Source: Allochromatium humboldtianum (lineage in GTDB: Bacteria > Pseudomonadota > Gammaproteobacteria > Chromatiales > Chromatiaceae). From it: 64,000 nucleotides of DNA. Every line of letters starts with the position of its first letter. The first letter of the stretch is position 1. The position numbers and the translations under genes are program-made. A model generated the notes under the pieces. The model was given only the letters and a program-made list of their open reading frames with translations. It ran no database searches and was not told the DNA's origin. Location: assembly GCF_013385175.1 (NCBI RefSeq), contig NZ_JABZEO010000002.1, positions 372,001 through 436,000 of the forward strand, written 5' to 3'. Of the stretch, positions 56,780 to 64,000 are shown one piece after another.

Positions 56780-57958
56780 TCAGGCGTCGCCCAAAAAGCC
56801 TTGGATGAGTCCGGTGAGGGTGGCGACCAGTTCATCGATCTGGGCGCGGTCGATGATCAGCGGCGGCAGCAGCCGGATCACCCGCTCGGCGGTGACGTTG
56901 ATCAGGAGTCCGGCGTCGAGCGCCCGACCGACGAGTTCGCCGCAGGGACGGTCGAGCTCGATCCCGACCATGAGGCCGCGTCCACGGATCTCGACCAGGC
57001 CTTGAGTCTCGCCCAGTGCCGCACGCAGCGAATCGAGCAGATAGGCGCCTTGGGCGGCGGCGTTCTCGGTCAGGTTCTCGTCGATCAGGGTCTCCAGCAC
57101 CGCGCGCCCAACGCGACAGGCGAGCGGATTGCCGCCGAAGGTCGAGCCGTGCGAGCCGGGCGAGAACACCTCGGCCGCCGCGCCGCGCGCCAGACAGGCG
57201 CCGATCGGCATCCCGTTGCCCAGCCCCTTGGCGAGCGTGACCACATCCGGCTGGATGCCCGCGTGCTGGAAGGCGAACAGCCGCCCGGTGCGGCCCATGC
57301 CGGTCTGGATCTCGTCGAGCATCAGCAGCCAGCCCGAGCGGTCGCAGATCTCGCGCAGCCGGACCAGATAGTCGTCGGACGGAAGCCGGATGCCGCCTTC
57401 GCCCTGGATCGGTTCGATCAGGATCGCAACGATGTTGGGCCGGTTGGCGGCTGCCGTTTCGATGGCGTCCAGATCGTCATAGGGCACGCGCACGAAGCCC
57501 TGGACCAGCGGCTCGAAACCGGCCTGGACCTTGCGGTTGCCGGTGGCCGAGAGCGTGGCCAGGGTGCGGCCGTGGAAACTGTGCTCGGCAACCAGGATCG
57601 CCGGGTTCTCGATGCCGCGCCGATGGGCATGGAGCCGGGCCAGCTTGATCGCCGCTTCGTTGGCCTCTGCGCCCGAATTGGCGAAGAAGACGCGATCCAT
57701 CCCGGCCTGCTCGGTCAGGAGCGCGCCCAGGCGTTCCTGCTCGGCGACGCCGTAGAGGTTGGAGGTATGGATCAGCCGCCCGGCCTGCTCGCACAATGCG
57801 TCGCGCACGGCCGGATGGGCGTGTCCCAGTCCGCACACGGCGATCCCGGACAGCGCATCCAGATAGCGCGTGCCGTTGGTGTCCCAGAGCCAGACGCCCT
57901 CACCCCGGTCGAAGGTGACGGGCAGGCGATTGTAGGTGGCCATCAAGGGTTCGCTCAT
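56780..57958 (-). CDS. argD: Acetylornithine aminotransferase
   Basis: A 392-residue class III aminotransferase. The PLP-binding region is LLMLDEIQTGMGRTG and the Schiff-base Lys is in VVTLAKGLGNGMPIGA. The start MSEPLMATYNRLPVTFDRGEG is typical of ArgD. It acts in arginine (and possibly lysine) synthesis. The promoter lies upstream of an intrinsic terminator rather than beside the gene, so expression may depend on read-through. Confidence 0.94.
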   Translation of the reverse strand: MSEPLMATYNRLPVTFDRGEGVWLWDTNGTRYLDALSGIAVCGLGHAHPAVRDALCEQAGRLIHTSNLYGVAEQERLGALLTEQAGMDRVFFANSGAEANEAAIKLARLHAHRRGIENPAILVAEHSFHGRTLATLSATGNRKVQAGFEPLVQGFVRVPYDDLDAIETAAANRPNIVAILIEPIQGEGGIRLPSDDYLVRLREICDRSGWLLMLDEIQTGMGRTGRLFAFQHAGIQPDVVTLAKGLGNGMPIGACLARGAAAEVFSPGSHGSTFGGNPLACRVGRAVLETLIDENLTENAAAQGAYLLDSLRAALGETQGLVEIRGRGLMVGIELDRPCGELVGRALDAGLLINVTAERVIRLLPPLIIDRAQIDELVATLTGLIQGFLGDA

Positions 57959-57989
57959 GGCGCAAAGACCCCGATCGAGCTTTCAGAAT

Positions 57990-58028
57990 GAAAATAAAAA
58001 AGGCGGTTACCCCGCATGGGAAACCGCC
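57990..58028 (-). terminator. Intrinsic terminator/attenuator between sodB and argD
   Basis: On the minus strand, GGCGGTT (58022-58028) pairs with AACCGCC (58002-58008), extended by CCC/GGGG, and is followed by TTTTTTATTTT. It ends sodB transcripts. It also lies between a good minus-strand promoter (58053-58082) and the argD start at 57958, so it may act as an attenuator. Confidence 0.85.
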
Positions 58029-58052
58029 TCTGTGTATAAGGCGAAGTGGGCG

Positions 58053-58082
58053 AATATAACGCGATATTTACATGCTTGACAA
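58053..58082 (-). promoter_or_regulatory. Sigma70-like promoter upstream of the argD leader terminator
   Basis: On the minus strand, TTGTCA (58077-58082) and TATATT (58053-58058) with an 18-bp spacer. Predicted start is near 58046, so the transcript would meet the terminator at 58028-57990 after about 20 nt. Confidence 0.55.
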
Positions 58083-58107
58083 GGATCGCCGTATCGATTC
58101 GCGTGGT

Positions 58108-58689
58108 TCAGCCGCCATAATTGGCGGCGACGAACTCCCAGTTCACCTTGTCCCAGATGCTTTCGAGATACTTGGGACGGGCGTTGCGATAGTCGATGTA
58201 GTAGGCGTGTTCCCAGACGTCGACGGTCAGGAGTGCGGTCTTGCCCGAGGTCATGGGCGTGCCGGCGTTGGAGGTGTTGAAGATCTCGATCGAGCCGTCG
58301 GCGTTCTTGACCAGCCAGGTCCAGCCCGAGCCGAAGTTGGTGGCGGCCGACTGGGCGAACTGCTTCTTGAATTCATCGAAGGAACCGAACTTGGCGTCGA
58401 TCGCCGCCGCCAGCGCGCCGCTCGGGGCGCCGCCGCCGTTGGGGCTGAGACAGTTCCAGTAGAAAGTATGGTTCCAGACCTGAGCGGCGTTGTTGAAGAG
58501 TCCGCCCGAGGACTTCAGGACGATGTCCTCCAGGCTCATGTCGGCGAACTCGGTGTCCTTGATCAGGTTGTTGAGATTGGTGACATAGGTCTGATGATGC
58601 TTGCCGTAGTGGTACTCGATGGTCTCGGCCGAGATCACCGGCTCCAGGGCGTTCTTCTCATAGGGCAGGGCGGGCAGTTCGTGCGTCAT
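58108..58689 (-). CDS. sodB: Superoxide dismutase [Fe]
   Basis: A 193-residue Fe/Mn SOD. Metal ligands are H27 ([12 protein letters not shown]), H74 (QVWNHTFYW), D and H in [16 protein letters not shown]. The [11 protein letters not shown] block and the GGLFNNAAQ segment are typical of the iron type. It is cytoplasmic and removes superoxide. It is followed by a terminator. Confidence 0.96.
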   Translation of the reverse strand: MTHELPALPYEKNALEPVISAETIEYHYGKHHQTYVTNLNNLIKDTEFADMSLEDIVLKSSGGLFNNAAQVWNHTFYWNCLSPNGGGAPSGALAAAIDAKFGSFDEFKKQFAQSAATNFGSGWTWLVKNADGSIEIFNTSNAGTPMTSGKTALLTVDVWEHAYYIDYRNARPKYLESIWDKVNWEFVAANYGG

Positions 58690-58747
58690 GATCGTCGGGT
58701 CTCCTGCGTTTTAGCGTGGGATCTTGGGTTTGGAGGGCTGAGCCGGA

Positions 58748-58763
58748 CCGTTCGCGTGAACGG
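58748..58763. repeat. Short perfect hairpin in the sodB/asnO intergenic region
   Basis: CCGTTC-GCGT-GAACGG, a 6-bp palindromic stem with a 4-nt loop, about 60 bp upstream of sodB and 140 bp upstream of the amidotransferase gene. It could be an operator or simply a transcript hairpin; no known site is recognised. Confidence 0.3.
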
Positions 58764-58901
58764 CATCAGCGACACGGCCATCCATGATGAATGCACCGTC
58801 ACCATGCGGTCGACTCGCCGTTTTTACAACCATCCCCCGTCGGCGATTCAGCTATCCTCTTGGCGATAGTCATCTGATCACTTGGCGGGAGAAGATCTGA
58901 A

Positions 58902-60677
58902 ATGTGCGGTATCTGTGGCGAGCTGCGGCTCGATGGTGCGCCGGCCGATCTGGACGCGATCGGGCACATGATGGCCGAATTGACGCGGCGCGGCCCGGAT
59001 CATGGCGGTAGTTACAGCGACGGGGCGCTGGCCTTCGGACATCGGCGGCTGGCGATCATCGATCTGTCGGTGCGCTCCAATCAGCCGATGGTCGATGCCG
59101 AGCTGGGGCTGGCGCTGGTCTTCAACGGCACCATCTACAACTACCGTGCGCTGCGGCGCGAACTGGAGTCGAAGGGCTATCGCTTCTTCTCCGAGGGCGA
59201 CAGCGAGGTCATCCTCAAGGCCTGGCACGCCTGGGGGACCGGTTGCGTCGAGCGGCTGCACGGCATGTTCGCCTTCGCCGTCTGGGACGCCGGCCGGCGT
59301 TCGCTGTTCCTGGCGCGCGACCGCTTCGGCATCAAACCGCTCTACTGGTCGGAGCAGGGGCGCGTGCTGCGTTTCGCCTCGAATCCACAGGCCCTGCTGG
59401 CCGCCGGCGGCGTGGATACGCGCATCGATCCAGTTGCGCTGCACAATCTCTTCACGCTCCATGCCGTGGTCCCGGCACCGCGCACTATCCTCCAGGGTGT
59501 GCGCAAGCTGGCGCCCGGACACTGGCGGCTGATTGAGGCCGATGGGCGTCAGACCGAGCGCGCCTATTGGCGTCTGACAGCCCAACGTCCCGCTTCGCCG
59601 CTGTCCGAGGGCGAATGGCTGGAGTCCATCCACGCCGCCCTGCGTCACGCGGTCAAGATCCGTAGCGAGGTTGCGGATGTCCCGGTCGGGGTGCTGCTCT
59701 CGGGCGGGCTGGACTCCAGTCTGCTGGTGGCCCTGCTCGCCGAGGCCGGAGTCGCGGATCTGCGCACCTTCTCAGTCGGTTTCGAGGACACGCCCGAGGA
59801 GGCCGGTAGCGAATTCGAATACTCGGATCTGGTCGTCGAGCGCTACGGCACGCGGCACCATAAATTCCTGGTTCCCAACGACCAGGTGCTGACCCGGCTG
59901 CCCGAGGCGATCGGCGCCATGGCCGAGCCGATGTTCGGTCAGGATGCGGTGGCCTTCTATCTGCTCGCCGAACAGGTCTCGCGCGAGATCAAGGTCGTGC
60001 AGTCGGGGCAGGGCGCCGACGAGGTGTTCGGCGGCTATTTCTGGTATCCGCGCATGATGGCCGAGACGACTGGCTCACCGCTGGAACGCTTCGCCAAGCA
60101 TTATTTCGATCGCGATCACGACGAGTATCTACGGATGATCGGGGCGTCCTACGCCGGTGAGGATCATACTTCGGCCCTGATCGCCGAGCGTCTGGCCGAG
60201 CCGGACGCCGACACCTTCCTGGATGCCGTGCTGCGGCTGGATGTGACCACCCTCATCGTCGACGACCCGGTCAAACGTGTCGACAACATGACCATGGCCT
60301 GGGGGCTGGAGGCGCGCGTGCCCTTCCTCGATCACCAGCTCGTCGAACTGGCCGCGCGCTGTCCGCCCGAACTCAAGCTGCGCGAGGGCGGCAAGTATCC
60401 CCTCAAGGCGCTCGCCCGTGGACTGCTGCCGGAGGCCGTGATCGACCGGCCCAAGGGCTACTTCCCGATGCCGGCGCTCAAATACGTGCGCGGCCCTTTC
60501 CTCGACATGATGCGCGACGTCCTGACCTCACGCGCCAGCCGCGAGCGCGGTCTCTATCGCCAGGCCTATCTCGACCAGCTCCTGGCCGCGCCCGACATGC
60601 ACCACACCCGCATCCAGGGCAACAAGCTCTGGCATCTGGCGCTCCTGGAACTCTGGCTCCAGCGTCACGTCGATTGA
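58902..60677 (+). CDS. asnO: N-acetylglutaminylglutamine amidotransferase (asparagine synthase family)
   Basis: A 591-residue two-domain protein. The N-terminal class II glutamine amidotransferase domain starts with the catalytic Cys2 (MCGICGELRLDG), with RRGPDHGG and FNGTIYNY. The C-terminal synthase domain has the ATP-binding LLSGGLDSSLL and QGADEVFGGYFWYP. The sequence is closer to the amidotransferase that amidates N-acetylglutaminylglutamine, an osmolyte dipeptide, than to AsnB. Its usual partner gene (ngg) is not adjacent. GGGAGAAG lies upstream of the ATG. Confidence 0.8.
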   Translation: MCGICGELRLDGAPADLDAIGHMMAELTRRGPDHGGSYSDGALAFGHRRLAIIDLSVRSNQPMVDAELGLALVFNGTIYNYRALRRELESKGYRFFSEGDSEVILKAWHAWGTGCVERLHGMFAFAVWDAGRRSLFLARDRFGIKPLYWSEQGRVLRFASNPQALLAAGGVDTRIDPVALHNLFTLHAVVPAPRTILQGVRKLAPGHWRLIEADGRQTERAYWRLTAQRPASPLSEGEWLESIHAALRHAVKIRSEVADVPVGVLLSGGLDSSLLVALLAEAGVADLRTFSVGFEDTPEEAGSEFEYSDLVVERYGTRHHKFLVPNDQVLTRLPEAIGAMAEPMFGQDAVAFYLLAEQVSREIKVVQSGQGADEVFGGYFWYPRMMAETTGSPLERFAKHYFDRDHDEYLRMIGASYAGEDHTSALIAERLAEPDADTFLDAVLRLDVTTLIVDDPVKRVDNMTMAWGLEARVPFLDHQLVELAARCPPELKLREGGKYPLKALARGLLPEAVIDRPKGYFPMPALKYVRGPFLDMMRDVLTSRASRERGLYRQAYLDQLLAAPDMHHTRIQGNKLWHLALLELWLQRHVD

Positions 60678-60764
60678 GCCGACGCGGCGCGGGCGGATTT
60701 GAAAATGCGCCAGTCCGGCCCGATTCTGGGCCGGAGCATCATTCAACGACTATCGAGGACTCTC

Positions 60765-61097
60765 ATGATGGATGTCTTGGAACGTATCGGCGAGCAGGTC
60801 AAGAACAACCCGGTCGTGATCTACATGAAGGGCACGCCGCAGTTTCCGCAGTGCGGCTTCTCCATGCGCGCCGCGCAGGCGCTGCAACAGTGCGAGGTGC
60901 CCTTCGCCTATGTCAACGTCCTGCAGGATCCCGAGATCTTCGAGCATCTGCCGCGTTTCGCCGACTGGCCGACCTTTCCGCAGATCTACATCGACGGCGA
61001 GCTGGTGGGCGGCTGTGACATCACGCTCGAACTGCACGCCAGCGGCGAGCTGAAGACGATGATGGAACTGGCCGTCGCCAAGGCCGACAACGCCTGA
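60765..61097 (+). CDS. grxD: Monothiol glutaredoxin GrxD
   Basis: A 110-residue thioredoxin-fold protein with the CGFS active site (PQCGFSMRA, Cys30), the TFPQIYIDGELVGGCDI block for glutathione binding and standard length. It carries or transfers [2Fe-2S] clusters. Two adjacent ATGs exist; I chose the first (60765). Confidence 0.95.
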   Translation: MMDVLERIGEQVKNNPVVIYMKGTPQFPQCGFSMRAAQALQQCEVPFAYVNVLQDPEIFEHLPRFADWPTFPQIYIDGELVGGCDITLELHASGELKTMMELAVAKADNA

Positions 61098-61101
61098 GCG
61101 A

Positions 61102-61782
61102 TCAACCCGAAACCTGGTCCGATCCCGCCACCACCTCGGTATTGCGCTCCCAGTAACGCTCGGGGTCGAGTTCGCGCCAGCGATTGACGACCGCGCAGAA
61201 CAGCCGCGCGGTCTGCTCGGCGTCATAGGCCGCTGAGTGCGCCTCGCTGTGCTTCCAGTGCAGTCCCGCGGCCCTGGAGGCCTTGGCGAGCACAGTCTGG
61301 CCGAACATCAGTCCGCCGAGCGTGACGGTGTCGAAGACGCTGAAGGCATGGAAGGGATTGCGCTTGTAGCCGGTGCGCTCGACGGCGGCCTTGATGAATC
61401 CCAGATCGAAGTGCGCATTGTGTCCGACCAGGATGGCGCGGTTGCAGCCGGTCGATTTCACCGCCTTGCGAATCGGGGTGAGGATGCGTTCGAGTGCATC
61501 GTGCTCCGAGATCGCATCACGGAAAGGGTGATGGGGATCGATGCCGTTGAAGGCCAGCGCACGCGGGTCGAGTTCCGAGCCGACGAAGGGCAGCACGTGG
61601 CAGGCGAGCGTCGGCGCGGGTTCGAGCAGACCGTCGGACCGCTGGCGGATGATGACGGCCGCGACCTCCAGCAGGGCGTGGCGCTGGGCATCGAAACCGG
61701 CGGTCTCGACGTCCACCACTACTGGCAGGAAACCGCGAAAACGCCGCGCAATGCTGTTGGGGGTGTGTTCCTGTTCTCTCAT
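61102..61782 (-). CDS. rnt: Ribonuclease T
   Basis: A 226-residue DEDDh 3'-5' exonuclease. [11 protein letters not shown] (D, E), [11 protein letters not shown] (D) and [11 protein letters not shown] (H, D) provide all catalytic residues. The specific RNase T blocks [15 protein letters not shown] and [14 protein letters not shown] are present. It trims tRNA and other RNA 3' ends. The start [10 protein letters not shown] was chosen; the longer frame upstream is non-coding. It converges with grxD. Confidence 0.93.
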   Translation of the reverse strand: MREQEHTPNSIARRFRGFLPVVVDVETAGFDAQRHALLEVAAVIIRQRSDGLLEPAPTLACHVLPFVGSELDPRALAFNGIDPHHPFRDAISEHDALERILTPIRKAVKSTGCNRAILVGHNAHFDLGFIKAAVERTGYKRNPFHAFSVFDTVTLGGLMFGQTVLAKASRAAGLHWKHSEAHSAAYDAEQTARLFCAVVNRWRELDPERYWERNTEVVAGSDQVSG

Positions 61783-61900
61783 CGCCACAGCATAAGTGCG
61801 CGCGCGACGAATGCCAATGCTCTCGGTCGCAGCGAGTCTCCGACGGCGCTTCGCGCTGTGGTAGGATTCGGTCAGGTCATCGAGGAGATTCGCCGGGTAT

Positions 61901-62653
61901 ATGGGTATGGTGATGGGTCGATCATGGACGCGCGCACTGGCTTGGCTGGTGGCGCCAACGCTCTTGCTGGGGTGCGCCTCCAAGCCCGATCGCGAGGTCG
62001 ATCCGCGCGATCCGCTGGAGCCTTTCAACCGGGCCACCTTCCGCTTCAACATGGATTTCGACAAGGCGTTCATGCAGCCGATCGCCAGGGGCTATCAGAA
62101 GGTGACGCCCGAGCCGGTCGATCGCGGCATCACCAACTTCTTCGACAACCTCGCCGATGTCACCTCGGCGGTGAACAACGTCCTGCAGTTCAAGATGTCG
62201 CGCGCGGGCAGTGATGTCGGGCGCATCTTCATCAACTCCACCGTCGGCGTGCTGGGCTTCATCGACGTGGCCACCAACGTCGGTCTGCCGAGCTACAAGG
62301 AGGACTTCGGGCAGACGCTGGGCTACTGGGGTCTGGAGCCGGGCGCCTATCTGGTCACGCCCTTACTCGGGCCGAGCTCCATGCGCGATGCCATCGGTAT
62401 GGGGGGCGACATCGTCATGGACCCGCTGGCCAATCTCAAGAAGCATCAGGTGCACTGGGGACTGGTCGGGGTGCGCTTGATCGACCGGCGCGCGGATCTG
62501 CTGACGACGACTGAGATCGTCGAGGAGGCCTCCATCGATCTCTACAGCTTCGTCCGCGACGCCTATCTCCAGCGTCGTCAGACGCTGGTCTATGACGGCA
62601 ATCCGCCAACCGACGACTCACAGCCCGACTTCTGGGACGAGGTCGAGTTCTGA
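61901..62653 (+). CDS. mlaA: MlaA (VacJ) outer-membrane lipoprotein
   Basis: A 250-residue lipoprotein. The signal peptide ends in the lipobox LLLGC (Cys about residue 25). The family start [20 protein letters not shown], the [17 protein letters not shown] block and [21 protein letters not shown] are typical. With MlaBCDEF it removes misplaced phospholipids from the outer leaflet. The other mla genes are not here. Several in-frame ATG/GTG codons exist near the start. Confidence 0.93.
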   Translation: MGMVMGRSWTRALAWLVAPTLLLGCASKPDREVDPRDPLEPFNRATFRFNMDFDKAFMQPIARGYQKVTPEPVDRGITNFFDNLADVTSAVNNVLQFKMSRAGSDVGRIFINSTVGVLGFIDVATNVGLPSYKEDFGQTLGYWGLEPGAYLVTPLLGPSSMRDAIGMGGDIVMDPLANLKKHQVHWGLVGVRLIDRRADLLTTTEIVEEASIDLYSFVRDAYLQRRQTLVYDGNPPTDDSQPDFWDEVEF

Positions 62654-62723
62654 TCCACTCCCCGCATGACGAGTTCGCCGGCAGATCCAGTCCGGCGGCT
62701 CGTCGTCACGTGTCGGCCGAGGA

Positions 62724-63764
62724 TCACTCGATCCGCCAGCCGATGGTCTCGCCGGCGCACATCGGAACCACCTGACTGTCTCCGAACGCATAACGCTCAG
62801 GGAGCGTCCAGGAAGCGCGGATCAGTCGGATGCGCTCCTGGTTGCGGGGCAGGCCGTAGAAATCCGGTCCATGCTGACTGGCGAAGCCTTCGAGCCGGTC
62901 GAGCGCGCCGGCCCGGTCGAAGACCTCGGCATAGGCTTCCAGCGCGGCATGAGCGCTGAAGATGCCGGCGCAGCCGCAACTGCATTCCTTGCTCCCAACG
63001 GCATGAGGCGCACTGTCGGTGCCCAGGAAGAAGCGTGGATGACCACTGGTCGCGGCTTCGACCAGCGCCAGCCGATGGCGCTCACGTTTGAGCACCGGCA
63101 GGCAGTAGAAATGTGGACGAATCCCGCCGGCCAGGATGGCATTGCGGTTGTAGAGCAGATGATGCGGCGTGATGGTCGCGGCCAGGGTCTCGGGGCCGGA
63201 ACGCACGAAGTTCACGGCCTCGGCGGTGGTCACATGCTCCAGCACGATCTTGAGTCCGGGAACCTGATCGATGAGCGGGCGCAACACCCGCTCGATGAAG
63301 ACCGGCTCGCGATCGAAGATGTCGACCGCCTCCTCCGTCACCTCGCCATGCACCAGGAGCGGCATCCCGACCTCGCGCATCGCCTCCAGCACCGGCTTGA
63401 GCCGGGGGATGTCGGTCACGCCGCTCTCGGAATTGGTGGTCGCCCCGGCCGGATAGAGCTTGCAGGCGACCACCACGCCGCTCGCCTTCGCGCGCGCGAT
63501 CTCGTCCGGGGTGGTGCGATCGGTGAGATAGAGCGTCATCAGCGGCTCGAAGCGGCTGCTCTCAGGGAGCGCCGCCAGGATACGCTCACGGTAGGCGAGC
63601 GCCTGCTCAGTCATCACCACCGGCGGCTTGAGATTCGGCATGACGACGGCACGCGCGAACTGACGCGCGCTGAAACCCACCACATCGGCCATGGCCGCAC
63701 CGTCGCGCAGATGCAGATGCCAGTCGTCCGGCCGGGTGATCTCGATCGAATCGTACTCTTGCAT
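62724..63764 (-). CDS. pyrC: Dihydroorotase
   Basis: A 346-residue type II dihydroorotase. Zn ligands HLHLRDG (H16, H18), the carbamylated Lys in [23 protein letters not shown] and FLGTDSAPH (Asp) are all present. It closes the dihydroorotate ring in pyrimidine synthesis. It ends 70 bp after the convergent mlaA stop. Confidence 0.96.
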   Translation of the reverse strand: MQEYDSIEITRPDDWHLHLRDGAAMADVVGFSARQFARAVVMPNLKPPVVMTEQALAYRERILAALPESSRFEPLMTLYLTDRTTPDEIARAKASGVVVACKLYPAGATTNSESGVTDIPRLKPVLEAMREVGMPLLVHGEVTEEAVDIFDREPVFIERVLRPLIDQVPGLKIVLEHVTTAEAVNFVRSGPETLAATITPHHLLYNRNAILAGGIRPHFYCLPVLKRERHRLALVEAATSGHPRFFLGTDSAPHAVGSKECSCGCAGIFSAHAALEAYAEVFDRAGALDRLEGFASQHGPDFYGLPRNQERIRLIRASWTLPERYAFGDSQVVPMCAGETIGWRIE

Positions 63765-63767
63765 GAC

Positions 63768-64000
63768 TCAGGCCGCCTTGGGTCCGGCGGCAACGATGCG
63801 CGGGTCGACCTGATCGGCGAACTTGTTGAAGTTCGCGGCGAACATGCCAGCGAGCTTGCATGCCTGGGCGTCGTAGTCGGCGCCGTTCGGCCAGGTGCTC
63901 CGGGGATCGAGGATCTCGGCCGGGACACCTGGGCAGGATTCGGGGATCTGGAGACCGAAGATCGGATCGAGCCGCATTGGCACGCCGTCGAGCCGGCCGT
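63768..64000 (-). CDS. pckA: Phosphoenolpyruvate carboxykinase (ATP), C-terminal end only
   Basis: The last 77 codons of a gene running off the right edge. The block GRLDGVPMRLDPIFGL followed by IPESCPGVPAEILDPR, STWPNGADYD and LAGMFAANFNKFAD is the standard C-terminus of ATP-dependent PEP carboxykinase. The catalytic part is outside the window. The stop is 3 bp before the pyrC start, so the two may be co-transcribed. Confidence 0.85.
   Translation of the reverse strand, partial: GRLDGVPMRLDPIFGLQIPESCPGVPAEILDPRSTWPNGADYDAQACKLAGMFAANFNKFADQVDPRIVAAGPKAA

Overview
This 64 kb window is a high-GC, densely coding stretch of what looks like a gammaproteobacterial chromosome, most likely from a purple sulfur bacterium of the Chromatiaceae. 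That placement is an inference. It rests on a glycine/proline/aromatic-rich exported protein resembling sulfur globule envelope proteins, a nifU-nifS pair behind a sigma54/NifA-type promoter, an octaheme cytochrome of the tetrathionate reductase family with a b-type cytochrome partner, and the overall gene set. No rRNA genes, insertion sequences, phage genes or CRISPR arrays are visible, and most of the window is ordinary core genome. One gene is broken and several small accessory modules are present.

1-9 kb: a DUF349 protein cut by the left edge, a YcbL-type metallo-hydrolase, a DUF465 protein, a Skp-like chaperone, a DUF2058 protein, TatD, tRNA-Arg(CCG), Rep helicase, DUF2782, a PilZ protein and the first of two paralogous small proteins of unknown function. 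9-23 kb: polA with its terminator; a sulfur-globule-type protein behind a structured leader; then a tightly packed run of glk, tamA, tamB, an LpxL-like acyltransferase and a flippase-like membrane protein; a SphA-like outer-membrane protein; and the second small paralog. 23-32 kb: smc, the radical-SAM gene amrS, a three-domain ACP/fatty-acyl-AMP ligase/PlsC fusion, DUF808 and ubiT. 32-41 kb: octaheme cytochrome plus cytochrome b, a UPF0114 protein, a GGDEF cyclase, DUF2892, and a porin/BCCT transporter pair.

41-50 kb: a frameshifted nifS, nifU with its promoter and activator site, ppnP, ruvB, a YjfK/YjfL/PspA-type membrane module, glcD and a ParE-type toxin-antitoxin pair. 50-64 kb: moaB-moeA-moaD, ilvD, an orphan tandem-domain bacterial microcompartment shell protein followed by a NUDIX hydrolase, argD-argF with an unusual promoter/terminator leader, sodB, an NAGGN-type amidotransferase, grxD, rnt, mlaA, pyrC and the end of pckA.

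Functional themes are envelope biogenesis (skp, tamAB, acyltransferase, mlaA, PspA module), nitrogen fixation Fe-S assembly (nifUS), osmoadaptation (BCCT plus NAGGN amidotransferase) and sulfur/redox metabolism (globule protein, octaheme cytochrome). Most worth a second look are the nifS deletion with its intact upstream control region, the orphan shell protein, the paired small proteins with a shared head and a Cys-containing tail, the ACP-ligase-acyltransferase fusion, the structured RNA upstream of the globule protein, and the argD leader.
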